Source: a virus. From it: a DNA stretch of 64,000 bases. Made by a program: the position numbers and the translations under genes. The notes below the pieces were generated by a model, which saw nothing but the letters and a program-made list of their open reading frames with translations, did no database searches and had not been told where the DNA came from. Numbering within the stretch: the stretch's first letter is position 1; the number at the start of each line of letters is the position of its first letter. Shown one piece after another: positions 55,901 through 62,513 of this stretch. Where the stretch lies: IMG/VR virus record IMGVR_UViG_3300050821_017216, positions 55,900-119,899 of that record. The stretch is one strand, 5' to 3'.

Positions 55901-56585
55901 GGCCGCGGTGCAGGCAGTCGCTGACCACGCCGCGCAGGTGGCGACCTCCGCACCGCCCGGAACGCCCCCGGCCGACGTCCACGCAGCCGCCACGCAGGCC
56001 GCGCAGTCGGTCGCCGCAGACGACCACCCCGCGGTCGCCAACCACCCCGCGGTGCAGGCAGCCATCCAGGCTGCAGCGACCGCAGCGACGGCGGCGGCTC
56101 CCGCCGCCAACGCCGCAGCCCCGGCACCTGCCGTGACCGCAGCCGCCACGCAGGCCGCGCAGTCGGCGGCCGCGCCCCACGCGGACGCCAACAAGCCCGC
56201 CGTCGCGGCTGCCGTCCAGGCAGCGGCGAACGGCGCCGCGCAGGCGGCGGCCGCCGCTCCCCCGGGGACGCCCACCGCGGTCGTCCAGCAAGCCGCCAAG
56301 GACGGTGCGCAGGCGGCAGCCGCCGCGCACGGTGCTGCCGCGGATCACCCCGCTGTCCAAGCCGCCGTCAAAGCTGCGGCGCCGGCAGCGGCGAACGCCG
56401 CCGCACCCGCGGCGGGGACCTCCGGTGTGGGTTTCCCGCCCCGGAACCTCCAGATCGGACCGACCAAGCTGCCGAAGCCTCAGGGCCCCCAGCCGCCGGA
56501 GTCCGACTGCGGCTGCCTGAACGACAGCCCGTACCTCGGCTTCGTCGGTGAGGAGGAGGAGACCGACCTCCTCTACACGAACTGA
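52968..56585 (+). CDS. Giant structural protein: histone-H1-like, membrane and Ala-repeat domains
   Basis: 1205 residues from ATG 52968. In order: basic start; Pro run (about 57-75); a phage domain (TQSLLFSRAEGWTVEKAKVW, LRQLDPKGF) at about 87-155; Lys/Arg/Ala/Pro H1-like repeats (160-395) with a repeated KRTYARAKSKVAESRRP; hydrophobic segments (AGQMGAEIGTAVAGYLIADG, GALAAMTLVPLGGSLLAKNP); two paralogous helical domains sharing AVNAxxxAAAEP; Ala-rich repeats (about 945-1145); an acidic C terminus. A second ATG at 53442 with GAGGAAA upstream could give a shorter 1047-residue product. Suggests a DNA-condensing, membrane-linked core protein; inference. Confidence 0.72.
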   Translation: MGAYKHRLAELSAARERVGRRTAGHRASASRRPVLAPRRAGAPARREVRIGTVIPSRYVPPPPPPPPPDYDPPPPSLDVEDRRKRSAMQTQSLLFSRAEGWTVEKAKVWAKKHGHKSNKVDVTDQYVRLRQLDPKGFQVKRTVPFGKGIRAVVAREETMAAKKKTTRRPAAKRTAARRKPAAKPKAPPKRRTAPKKSKPATTRVVSARRPARKVRASGRRATEARRPKKRAVRAQTKRTYARAKSKVAESRRPKKRAVSRKPSGQVMAKRKVRSTRSKGRRTVQAWHGDSAGHSKAAKKGWKTRKAGKPSKPSKASRTTKTAAESRRPKRRTTRETPRVAATRRPTKRTYARAKSKVAESRRPAKKRGSSRRVREATRVASPRSYRKSRVVRAPSLGSIARTAGQMGAEIGTAVAGYLIADGIDRFLATYDPSGTAKPANKFTSDGAGTLANALNVASPPDMWRYGALAAMTLVPLGGSLLAKNPMVRAGVEGIGLGAGVKLFTTLWSHVLMPMLVGKDTSVPALRKSWIARLYPAEVSASLNIKSGKADVSSGGATSTAGTLSGGSDRDAGPFALGDRFARGRGDRHDWVAPSPWPTAAVPAAPAYDPSIVDTSIPAPPVQPAWPARWGEHHRWGLRGVGDAVQDMTATIAAQTGVHPAHAVNAAMHAAAEPADLTQALQRALPHVNRDVLRETARHLHPHVVRMHLHSRYPREHGEWESERAGEGFPAPDHDAPEQEWREWHGKRAAAGLPQAPPPPEPPPLTPATPVHLRTRFEWQPKSGREITSDRYPTTQQVLGIGAPYASGNPGQPGLGEAFSDAVQTVAATVPDMPLENAVNATAFAAAEPCNLVRAFERAMPQIRRELARQCAVRVDPYIRTIHDQTGVPLPAAPGAPAAPAPGLPAAPPAVPGAPLSLAPLFKPSPPPPSWTRSEAEWHVQEKSDWDRSHASPVVVAAATQAAQAAAAPHPDADHPAVQAAVQAVADHAAQVATSAPPGTPPADVHAAATQAAQSVAADDHPAVANHPAVQAAIQAAATAATAAAPAANAAAPAPAVTAAATQAAQSAAAPHADANKPAVAAAVQAAANGAAQAAAAAPPGTPTAVVQQAAKDGAQAAAAAHGAAADHPAVQAAVKAAAPAAANAAAPAAGTSGVGFPPRNLQIGPTKLPKPQGPQPPESDCGCLNDSPYLGFVGEEEETDLLYTN
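53672..54056 (+). repeat. Exact 55-bp direct repeat in the H1-like region
   Basis: Bases 53672-53726 and 54002-54056 are identical and code TKRTYARAKSKVAESRRP. 330 bases apart, in frame. Identity at third positions implies recent duplication or gene conversion. Confidence 0.8.
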
Positions 56586-56700
56586 CCGGCGCGGCGGCAC
56601 CCGCGAGCGAACGAACCCCTAGAGACCCACTTCCAAAAAAGCAACACCACCACCCCCGCAGCGGACCAAGAACCGGCGGGGCACGAAAGAGAGAAAGACC

Positions 56701-58020
56701 ATGGCTCGGAACCTTTTGACCAAGAAGTCGATCAAGTTCGGCGGCGAGAGCCGCGAGAAGGTGCAGCGCGTCCCGTTCGGCCTGGGCGCCCCGCCCGGCG
56801 ACGAGGCGGCCGCGCAGAAGTGCCTCCGGTGCGGGTTCGGCAACGTGCCCGTCGTCGAGGAGGTGGTCTGGACGATCCCGCTCCCGCTGACGCCCGAAGA
56901 GGCGCAGACGACGTTCGGCGACACCGTCAACCCGCTCTCGGGTTCCTCGGCAGTCCCCGGCGTCGCGAGCATCGACTCGACGTTCCTCATCAACGGCATC
57001 CTGCAGACGGACATCCTTGCCCAGGGCATCGGCGTCCACGTCTTCTGCGAGCCGATGACGTTCTCCACGATCGGCAACGCGTTCGTCGCGCCGGACGTTC
57101 AGGGATCGACCACCGCGAGCCCCGACGTGGTCACCTTTGCCGACGTGAACAACGGAGCACTCGGCGGGGACATGACGTTCGAGGCTCCCGCCGTCTTCGA
57201 GTGGGGCGCTGCGACCTGGCGCGCGGGCTGGAACTTCATCAACGCCTACCAGTTCCAGTGGAAGACATCCCAGCGCGAGCTCGTGCTCAACGAGCTGGCG
57301 GCCGACATCTCGTACTTCGGGTCCTTCGCGGACGCCGAGGCGAGCGGCACGAGCGAGCTGCCGATCGCCGAGTTCGTCGCGCTCGTCAACGCGACGTACC
57401 GCGCGAAAGACTCCGCCACGATCTTCGTCGGGGTCACCCACCGCAGGGTGGGTAGCGTCACCACCGCCGGCGGTGGTGGTGGTGGGCTCCCGCCCGCAAC
57501 CGGCAACGTCGGCATCTTCCACCCGACGCGCGACTTCGACCTCGCGCCCGTCACCTGGGGCGGTCTCCGGTGGCAGGGGTACGGATGCCGCGGGCAGATG
57601 TACCGGCCCGTCGAGAGCCCGTGCTTCCTCGAGCGCGGTATCCCGATCGGGATGATCTTCATCGCGCAGGACGCCGTGCACCAGGCGCAGATGATCGAGT
57701 CGCTCACGATCGACAACGAGCCGTTCGGCATCAACGTGCTGCCGGACATCAACATGAGCCAGTTGAGCTCGGTGGGGACTCCCGGAGTCATCGCGGCGGG
57801 TGCCGTCGGCAGCAGCGCCGCCAACCTCGTCATGCTCGAGCAGACGCTCGACTCGACGCCGGCGTACGCCACGACGGTCGTCAACACCAACCGCCAGGTC
57901 TTCAAGGGCGGCATCCTCAAGCTCGGGATCAAGATCAAGGGCTGGGAGATGCCGGGCGGCTGGAAGGCGTACTGCTCGGAGAAGGGCATCCGCGGCTTGC
58001 CCAAGCACAACGAGGGCTGA
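56701..58020 (+). CDS. Putative major coat protein
   Basis: 439 residues from ATG 56701; a purine-rich AAAGAGAGAAAG lies upstream. N-terminal basic tag KKSIKFGGESREKVQRVPF then GLGAPPGDE, a CLRCG pair, then an all-beta body (VVEEVVWTIPLPLTPEEAQT, FEWGAATWRAGWNFINAYQF, GGILKLGIKIKGWEMPGGW). It is followed by a strong hairpin terminator, typical of a highly expressed coat gene. Size and beta pattern would fit a double jelly-roll protein, but an HK97 fold is not excluded from sequence alone. No family hit is claimed. Confidence 0.62.
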   Translation: MARNLLTKKSIKFGGESREKVQRVPFGLGAPPGDEAAAQKCLRCGFGNVPVVEEVVWTIPLPLTPEEAQTTFGDTVNPLSGSSAVPGVASIDSTFLINGILQTDILAQGIGVHVFCEPMTFSTIGNAFVAPDVQGSTTASPDVVTFADVNNGALGGDMTFEAPAVFEWGAATWRAGWNFINAYQFQWKTSQRELVLNELAADISYFGSFADAEASGTSELPIAEFVALVNATYRAKDSATIFVGVTHRRVGSVTTAGGGGGGLPPATGNVGIFHPTRDFDLAPVTWGGLRWQGYGCRGQMYRPVESPCFLERGIPIGMIFIAQDAVHQAQMIESLTIDNEPFGINVLPDINMSQLSSVGTPGVIAAGAVGSSAANLVMLEQTLDSTPAYATTVVNTNRQVFKGGILKLGIKIKGWEMPGGWKAYCSEKGIRGLPKHNEG

Positions 58021-58052
58021 TCGCGAGTCACCACTGAGTAGTGGTTGATTGG

Positions 58053-58095
58053 ACGGGCGGCGGTCGCGAGAGCGAGCCGCCGCCCGTTCTTTTTT
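58053..58095 (+). terminator. Strong Rho-independent terminator after the coat gene
   Basis: ACGGGCGGCGG (58053-58063), 13-base loop, CCGCCGCCCGT (58077-58087): an 11-bp perfect G/C stem, then TCTTTTTTG. Probably partial, letting some transcription continue to the downstream structural genes. A smaller hairpin ACCACT-GAGT-AGTGGT lies just upstream at 58030-58045. Confidence 0.9.
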
Positions 58096-58115
58096 GAGGT
58101 ACTCTGGAGGACGTC

Positions 58116-58715
58116 ATGCAGCCGAAAAGCGAGAACGTAAGCGACCTGGCCATCTGGGCCCCGAAGATCGCCTACGCGATGGTGGTGGGCGTCCCGCGCG
58201 TCCCGTTCGTCGTCGACATCCCGATCCAGTTCACCTCGAGCGCCGTCGACGCGCCCGCGATCGTCGCGAGCTTCGACAACAACCTCACGCAGGACACGAT
58301 CATCGAGAAGATCGCGTTCACGCTCTTCCAGCAGAACACGTTCCCCGGCAGCCCGTTCCAGAGCCTGTACTTCAGCCAGCTGAAGAACCAGACCGGCGTC
58401 GGCGTCAAGGTCGACGTCTACGGAGCTCCCAGGTACAGCGTGCAGGATACACACATCGACCTCGCGAACTTCGCCGACGTCATGGCGGTCACGTGGCCGA
58501 ACGGGTGGCTTTTGCCAAAACAAAGTAACGTGAAATTGTCGGCGATCCTGTTCCAGACGCCGGTGAGCGTCCCGTTCAACGTCAACGTCACATTTTTGGG
58601 GTGGAGCTCGCTAGATCCCGACATTGACGGACTCTCCGATGATGACGCGCGCTGCCGGCTCCGCAAACTCGGCTTCGACGTCCCGGACCTGTCGATCCTA
58701 CTGGCCAGGCCGTGA
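58116..58715 (+). CDS. Beta-rich structural protein, coat-module candidate
   Basis: 199 residues from ATG 58116, with GGAGG eight bases upstream. VRNVLAxx-type motifs are absent; visible are PFVVDIPIQFTSSAVDAPAI, FPGSPFQSLYFSQLKNQTGV and PVSVPFNVNVTFLGW, a jelly-roll-like strand pattern. Follows the coat gene and its terminator. Could be a second coat, penton or cement protein. Confidence 0.6.
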   Translation: MQPKSENVSDLAIWAPKIAYAMVVGVPRVPFVVDIPIQFTSSAVDAPAIVASFDNNLTQDTIIEKIAFTLFQQNTFPGSPFQSLYFSQLKNQTGVGVKVDVYGAPRYSVQDTHIDLANFADVMAVTWPNGWLLPKQSNVKLSAILFQTPVSVPFNVNVTFLGWSSLDPDIDGLSDDDARCRLRKLGFDVPDLSILLARP

Positions 58716-58774
58716 CCACTCGGTTCACCGCCTTCAACGTCACCACCAGCGAAGTCGCGCGGGCGGTGGCGTGA
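58712..58774 (+). CDS. 20-residue minigene linking two structural genes
   Basis: GTG 58712 overlaps the previous stop (GTGA); TGA 58772-58774 overlaps the next ATG. VTTRFTAFNVTTSEVARAVA. Its exact placement between two coupled genes suggests at least a re-initiation relay for ribosomes; a functional peptide is uncertain. Confidence 0.35.
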   Translation: MTTRFTAFNVTTSEVARAVA

Positions 58775-59679
58775 TGCGCTGGAACAACGAGGCGAAGCTC
58801 ATCAGGCTGGCCAGCTACCCCGGCGGCGTCGCCGAGGGCGTCCGCACGCGCTTCTACCCAGGTCGCCACGAGATCGTCCCCGCCACGATCGACCCTTCCG
58901 TCGCGCTCATCGGCAGCGACCCCTTCCTCGGCACGTCGGTCGGTACGGGCCTGCTCGTCCCATCGACACCGACCGCGGCGCTCGTCCCCGCCGGAGCGTC
59001 CCCGTCCGAGTACCGCTACCTCTGCCTGCTCGCCCGCGAGCAGTTCGCCTCGGGCGAGACCGGCGTGCGGCTCACCGGCATCCGGCAGTACGCGGAGCTC
59101 GTCGCGACCGTCTCTGGCGTGGGGACGTTCCGCAAGGAGATCGTGAGCCCGCTCTGGCACCCGCCGGACGGGAACATCAGCTGGCACGTCGTCATCATCG
59201 CGAAAAACTTCATCCTGACCCGAAACGTCCAGAACGCGGACACCCTCATGTTCCGCGACAGCAAGGGACCGGCGCTGCTCTACGAGACCTTCGCAGGTCC
59301 GCAGTTCGCGCCGACCGCGTACGTGCCGCCGAACGGCGGCCGCCCGTGGGGCAAGCCCCTCGGCAGCAGCCTCGGCAACATGCACGACATGCGCTACCGC
59401 TGGCGCACCGGCTACCTCGAGCAGATGCTCGACATCCCGGTGCCGGTGCCGTGTGACGTCGCCATCGTCGCGAGCGTCCGGCAGAACGATCCGGCGACCA
59501 ACCCGGCCGCGAGCGGCCTGTCGGCCAACCAGTTCGCGGCGCTCGGCCCTGAAGACCAGTTCCTGACGGCGTACCCGGGCGCCGCCGGCGTGGGCGCGCA
59601 GTACGGTCGGATTGCCGCGTCGCTCGTCTTCAGCGAGACTTCCAGGGATCCCGTGCTGGTCGAGGAGGATGCATCATGA
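58774..59679 (+). CDS. Beta-rich structural protein
   Basis: 301 residues from ATG 58774. WNNEAKLIRLASYPGGVAEG, RTRFYPGRHEIVPATIDPSV, then IRQYAELVATVSGVGTFRKE and NISWHVVIIAKNFILTRNVQ give a regular beta pattern with few helices; YRYLCLLAREQFASGETGVR is helical. No recognised family. Third beta-rich protein of the coat module; a penton or minor capsid role is a guess. Confidence 0.6.
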   Translation: MRWNNEAKLIRLASYPGGVAEGVRTRFYPGRHEIVPATIDPSVALIGSDPFLGTSVGTGLLVPSTPTAALVPAGASPSEYRYLCLLAREQFASGETGVRLTGIRQYAELVATVSGVGTFRKEIVSPLWHPPDGNISWHVVIIAKNFILTRNVQNADTLMFRDSKGPALLYETFAGPQFAPTAYVPPNGGRPWGKPLGSSLGNMHDMRYRWRTGYLEQMLDIPVPVPCDVAIVASVRQNDPATNPAASGLSANQFAALGPEDQFLTAYPGAAGVGAQYGRIAASLVFSETSRDPVLVEEDAS

Positions 59680-60536
59680 CAACCGGAGTCGGAGGGTGCG
59701 GTGGAGGGTGCGGGAACGCCGCGTGGGCGGTGGTCCCCGCTCGGCGCGTCCTCGATCGGTTGTCGCCGACCCCGGCGCAGGCCGCCGACATCGCGCACCG
59801 CGACGGGACCTACCAAGACTGGGTCACCGACGTACCGGTCCAGGGCCCCACGGACCCCGGGATCCGCGCGGCTGGTTGCTGGTGGAAGGAGAACGTCCTC
59901 GACAAGGTCACCGACCGGCAGGGCGCTGTCGTGCCGCGGTGGACTCAGTCCTCCACGCTCTGCATGGGGGGTCGACCCGTGAGGACCGGCGTCGCCGGTC
60001 TCGGCGAGACGATCCAGATGCACCTCGGCCCGAACCCGACGCTGACGCCGAAACCTGCGGCAGGATCGCCGCCCAACGGCGCCGCGAGCGCGCCACCTGG
60101 CGTCTGGTCCAAGCTCGCCGCCGCCGAGTCGAGCTGGGTGATGACCACCCTCACGCAGTTGAACGCGCTCATCCTCAAGGCCGGCAACAAGCCCTGCGCG
60201 ACCTGGCCGGCGGACCCGACCAAGGCTGTCCCAGCGGCGGTCGCGTGCTTCCAGGGATGGTTCAACGCAAACGGCAAGCCGGCCGAGCCGCTGCGCACCG
60301 ACGGCTCGCTCGACGAGGCGAGCCTCTGCGCGCTCGTGGCGGTCACCAAGCAGCACGCGGGCGACTTCACGGTCCCGTACCCCGGATCGCCGAACTGCGG
60401 CGGGGGTCTCTCCACCCTCGCGAAGGTCGGCATCGGTGTCGGCGCCCTGGTGGTGGTCGGTGGGACGATCGCGGCTGTCGCCGCGCACGGCAAGAAGAAG
60501 ACGCGGACGCCGCCTGCGGCGAGCCCTCAGGGCTGA
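59676..60536 (+). CDS. GRP-tag protein with peptidoglycan-binding-like domain and membrane helix
   Basis: 286 residues from ATG 59676 (ATGA overlap). Cys-rich start (VGGCGGGCGNAAW), a GRP motif LCMGGRPVRTGVAGLG at about 95-110, then TLTQLNALILKAGNKPCATW and ACFQGWFNANGKPAEPLRTD, which resemble a PG_binding_1 fold, and LSTLAKVGIGVGALVVVGGT with a basic tail. Probably a virion membrane protein acting at entry. Confidence 0.6.
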   Translation: MTTGVGGCGGGCGNAAWAVVPARRVLDRLSPTPAQAADIAHRDGTYQDWVTDVPVQGPTDPGIRAAGCWWKENVLDKVTDRQGAVVPRWTQSSTLCMGGRPVRTGVAGLGETIQMHLGPNPTLTPKPAAGSPPNGAASAPPGVWSKLAAAESSWVMTTLTQLNALILKAGNKPCATWPADPTKAVPAAVACFQGWFNANGKPAEPLRTDGSLDEASLCALVAVTKQHAGDFTVPYPGSPNCGGGLSTLAKVGIGVGALVVVGGTIAAVAAHGKKKTRTPPAASPQG

Positions 60537-60549
60537 GGGTGGAGTTGCG

Positions 60550-61485
60550 ATGTACGTCAGATCCTGGGAGGATGTCGCCCCGCCGGGCGTAGGCGCCGCC
60601 GACAACAGCGCGCCCGCACCCGTCAAGATCTCGACGGTCATCGCGGCCATCCGTCAGGCGGCCAAGGAGAAAGGGTTCGACCTGTCCGACCAGCTGCTCT
60701 CGCTGATGATCGGGCAGATCCGCGGCGCGGAGGGGGCCTACCCTGGCTCCGGGAGCACGTTCGCGGGCACCAACAACATCGGTGCTGCCCAGGTCACCAA
60801 GGGGCTCGTGAGCGCGAAGAAGGGTCGCCCCGGTTGGGGCGCGTTCGCGCACAAGGACACGACCCCGACCGCCAGTGGACCAAGCCCGTACATCGGGTGG
60901 TACTGGATCGCCCCGAGCCCACTCGAGGCCGCGCGCCACTGGTTTCAGGATAACTGGTGGGGGCCGGCGCTCGCGAAAGCCAACCCGCAGACCGCGACGG
61001 ACTACGCGGGCGTCGTCTACAAGGGACACTACTTCGACGGCAACCACCCGGACCCGGATCACGATCCCACGAGCGACAACGGGAAGCTGAACGTCGCCGA
61101 GTACGCGGCCGGGATCCAGCGCGGTGTGGCGTCGGCCGCGGAGTTGGCCGCGCCAGTCGATGACCCCGCGAAGGTGACCGTCGACCCAGCCAAGTTCAAG
61201 CCACCGGCGGCCCGGCAGATCACCGAGGACCTGTTCACCAAAGCCAAGAGCGGTGGTGCCGGATCCGCGTGGTCCTACATCTTGCCGAGCTCGTGGAGCG
61301 ATCTCCTCGCCTCGAACGGTGTCGTGTGGTTCGACGGGTCCATACCTGGATCGAGTCTCGCGCGTCTTGTCCGGAGACCGATCGTGGTCGCGGCGGTCGC
61401 GGCAGTAGTCGTCGTGATCGGTGGCGGTGTCTACTTGGTTACGAAACCAGTGCGGCGGCATGCGCCGGCCCCGGCCCGAGCATGA
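60550..61485 (+). CDS. Muramidase/glucosaminidase-like membrane protein
   Basis: 311 residues from ATG 60550. DQLLSLMIGQIRGAEGAYPG, FAGTNNIGAAQ and IGWYWIAPSPLEAARHW resemble lysozyme-like or glucosaminidase domains in which the NN-G-Q turn follows the catalytic Glu (GAEGAYPG offers one). C-terminal helix PIVVAAVAAVVVVIGGGVYL and basic tail, so membrane-anchored. In internal-membrane phages such enzymes cut peptidoglycan at entry. Confidence 0.6.
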   Translation: MYVRSWEDVAPPGVGAADNSAPAPVKISTVIAAIRQAAKEKGFDLSDQLLSLMIGQIRGAEGAYPGSGSTFAGTNNIGAAQVTKGLVSAKKGRPGWGAFAHKDTTPTASGPSPYIGWYWIAPSPLEAARHWFQDNWWGPALAKANPQTATDYAGVVYKGHYFDGNHPDPDHDPTSDNGKLNVAEYAAGIQRGVASAAELAAPVDDPAKVTVDPAKFKPPAARQITEDLFTKAKSGGAGSAWSYILPSSWSDLLASNGVVWFDGSIPGSSLARLVRRPIVVAAVAAVVVVIGGGVYLVTKPVRRHAPAPARA

Positions 61486-61817
61486 GACTCCGAGCGGAGT
61501 CCATCTCGCTCGCCGGTCGCCCGACGGCTGGTTTCGGGCTGGGCCAGCCGGGTGCGTGCCCGGTGTGCCCCGCGGCGCTCCCGTCCGGATCCAGCGCGGC
61601 TGATCTCCTAGACGGCGACTGGAGCGCGCTGCCCGCTGTCGCGGGCTACACCCTCGCGCGCGCCGCGCTCGTCGGGTCGGGCCTCCTCGTCGCGGGCGAG
61701 CGCACGCACGTGGTCAGGAACGCGGTCGCCGGCGCGCTCGCGATCGAGGTCTTCGTGCTCGCGTGGGCCGCGTGGAAGAAAAGGATCCGTGACAGAGTAG
61801 GAGCGACACAGCCATGA
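61482..61817 (+). CDS. GRP-tag membrane protein
   Basis: 111 residues from ATG 61482 (ATGA overlap). Tag LAGRPTAGFGLG at 10-21, CPVC pair, then one or two helices (ALPAVAGYTLARAALVGSGL, GALAIEVFVLAWAAW) and KKRIRDR. Function unknown. Confidence 0.62.
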   Translation: MRLRAESISLAGRPTAGFGLGQPGACPVCPAALPSGSSAADLLDGDWSALPAVAGYTLARAALVGSGLLVAGERTHVVRNAVAGALAIEVFVLAWAAWKKRIRDRVGATQP

Positions 61818-62500
61818 ACACCGTATCCAGGGGCGGCCGCCCGGTCGCGTTCGGCGTGGGTGACCTGTTCCCGATCCCAATCGACAGGCGTCCCGCGCCG
61901 CCGCCCGCCCAGGTCAGGCGCCCCGCGCCGCCGCCTCCCCAGGTCGGCAGGCGCCCTGCGCCCCCGCCGCCCCAGGTGAGGCGCCCCACGCCACCGTCGC
62001 CCCGCGCGGTGGCCCACGAGGCAGCCGCCGCGCGTGCGTGGCGGCCTGAGTGGGGTGGACGCCCCGCGGGCTTCGGCGCCACCCACTGGCGCCCCGAGTG
62101 GGGCAGCCAACCCGCTTGGTTCGGCGCTCGCCAGTGGAGGCGTGAGTGGGGCGCGCAACCTCCGTGGTGGGAGGCGAGCGTCGCCGTGCAGCAGACCGCG
62201 CCGCCCGACGATCCGCCGGACGACTCCCAGCCGCCCGCGCCCTCGGACGGCGCGACCCAGGCTCCGCCGCCAGCGAGCGGCGCACCGGCTACGCCGACGG
62301 ACTCCACGGCAGCGGCAGCGGCAGCGGCATCGGCGACGACGCCGACGCCGACCACGGGCCCGGCGAGCGCGGGGGCGCCCGCGGCCGGCGGTAGCAAGTC
62401 CCTCTCTACCCTCGCGAAGGTCGGCATCGGCGCCGGCGTCGTGGTGGTCGTCGGTGGCACCGTCGCGGTCATCCTCCAGGCGGCGAGCAGCAAGAAGTAG
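61814..62500 (+). CDS. GRP-tag protein, Pro/Trp-rich, with C-terminal membrane helix
   Basis: 228 residues from ATG 61814. Tag RGGRPVAFGVGDLF at 6-19, then four RRPAPPPPQV-type Pro repeats, two WRPEWG repeats (one with GGRPAGFG), a Pro/Ala linker, and C-terminal LSTLAKVGIGAGVVVVVGGT, nearly the same helix as in the 59676 gene. Probably virion membrane protein. Confidence 0.65.
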   Translation: MNTVSRGGRPVAFGVGDLFPIPIDRRPAPPPAQVRRPAPPPPQVGRRPAPPPPQVRRPTPPSPRAVAHEAAAARAWRPEWGGRPAGFGATHWRPEWGSQPAWFGARQWRREWGAQPPWWEASVAVQQTAPPDDPPDDSQPPAPSDGATQAPPPASGAPATPTDSTAAAAAAASATTPTPTTGPASAGAPAAGGSKSLSTLAKVGIGAGVVVVVGGTVAVILQAASSKK

Positions 62501-62513
62501 GAGCACCACCCCC

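Noticed and set aside
52689-56600. 1303-codon open frame antisense to the giant protein gene
   Set aside because: It mirrors the Ala/Lys-rich sense gene in GC-rich DNA, its product is Arg/Gly-rich low complexity, and the sense strand has the motifs, start signal and operon position.
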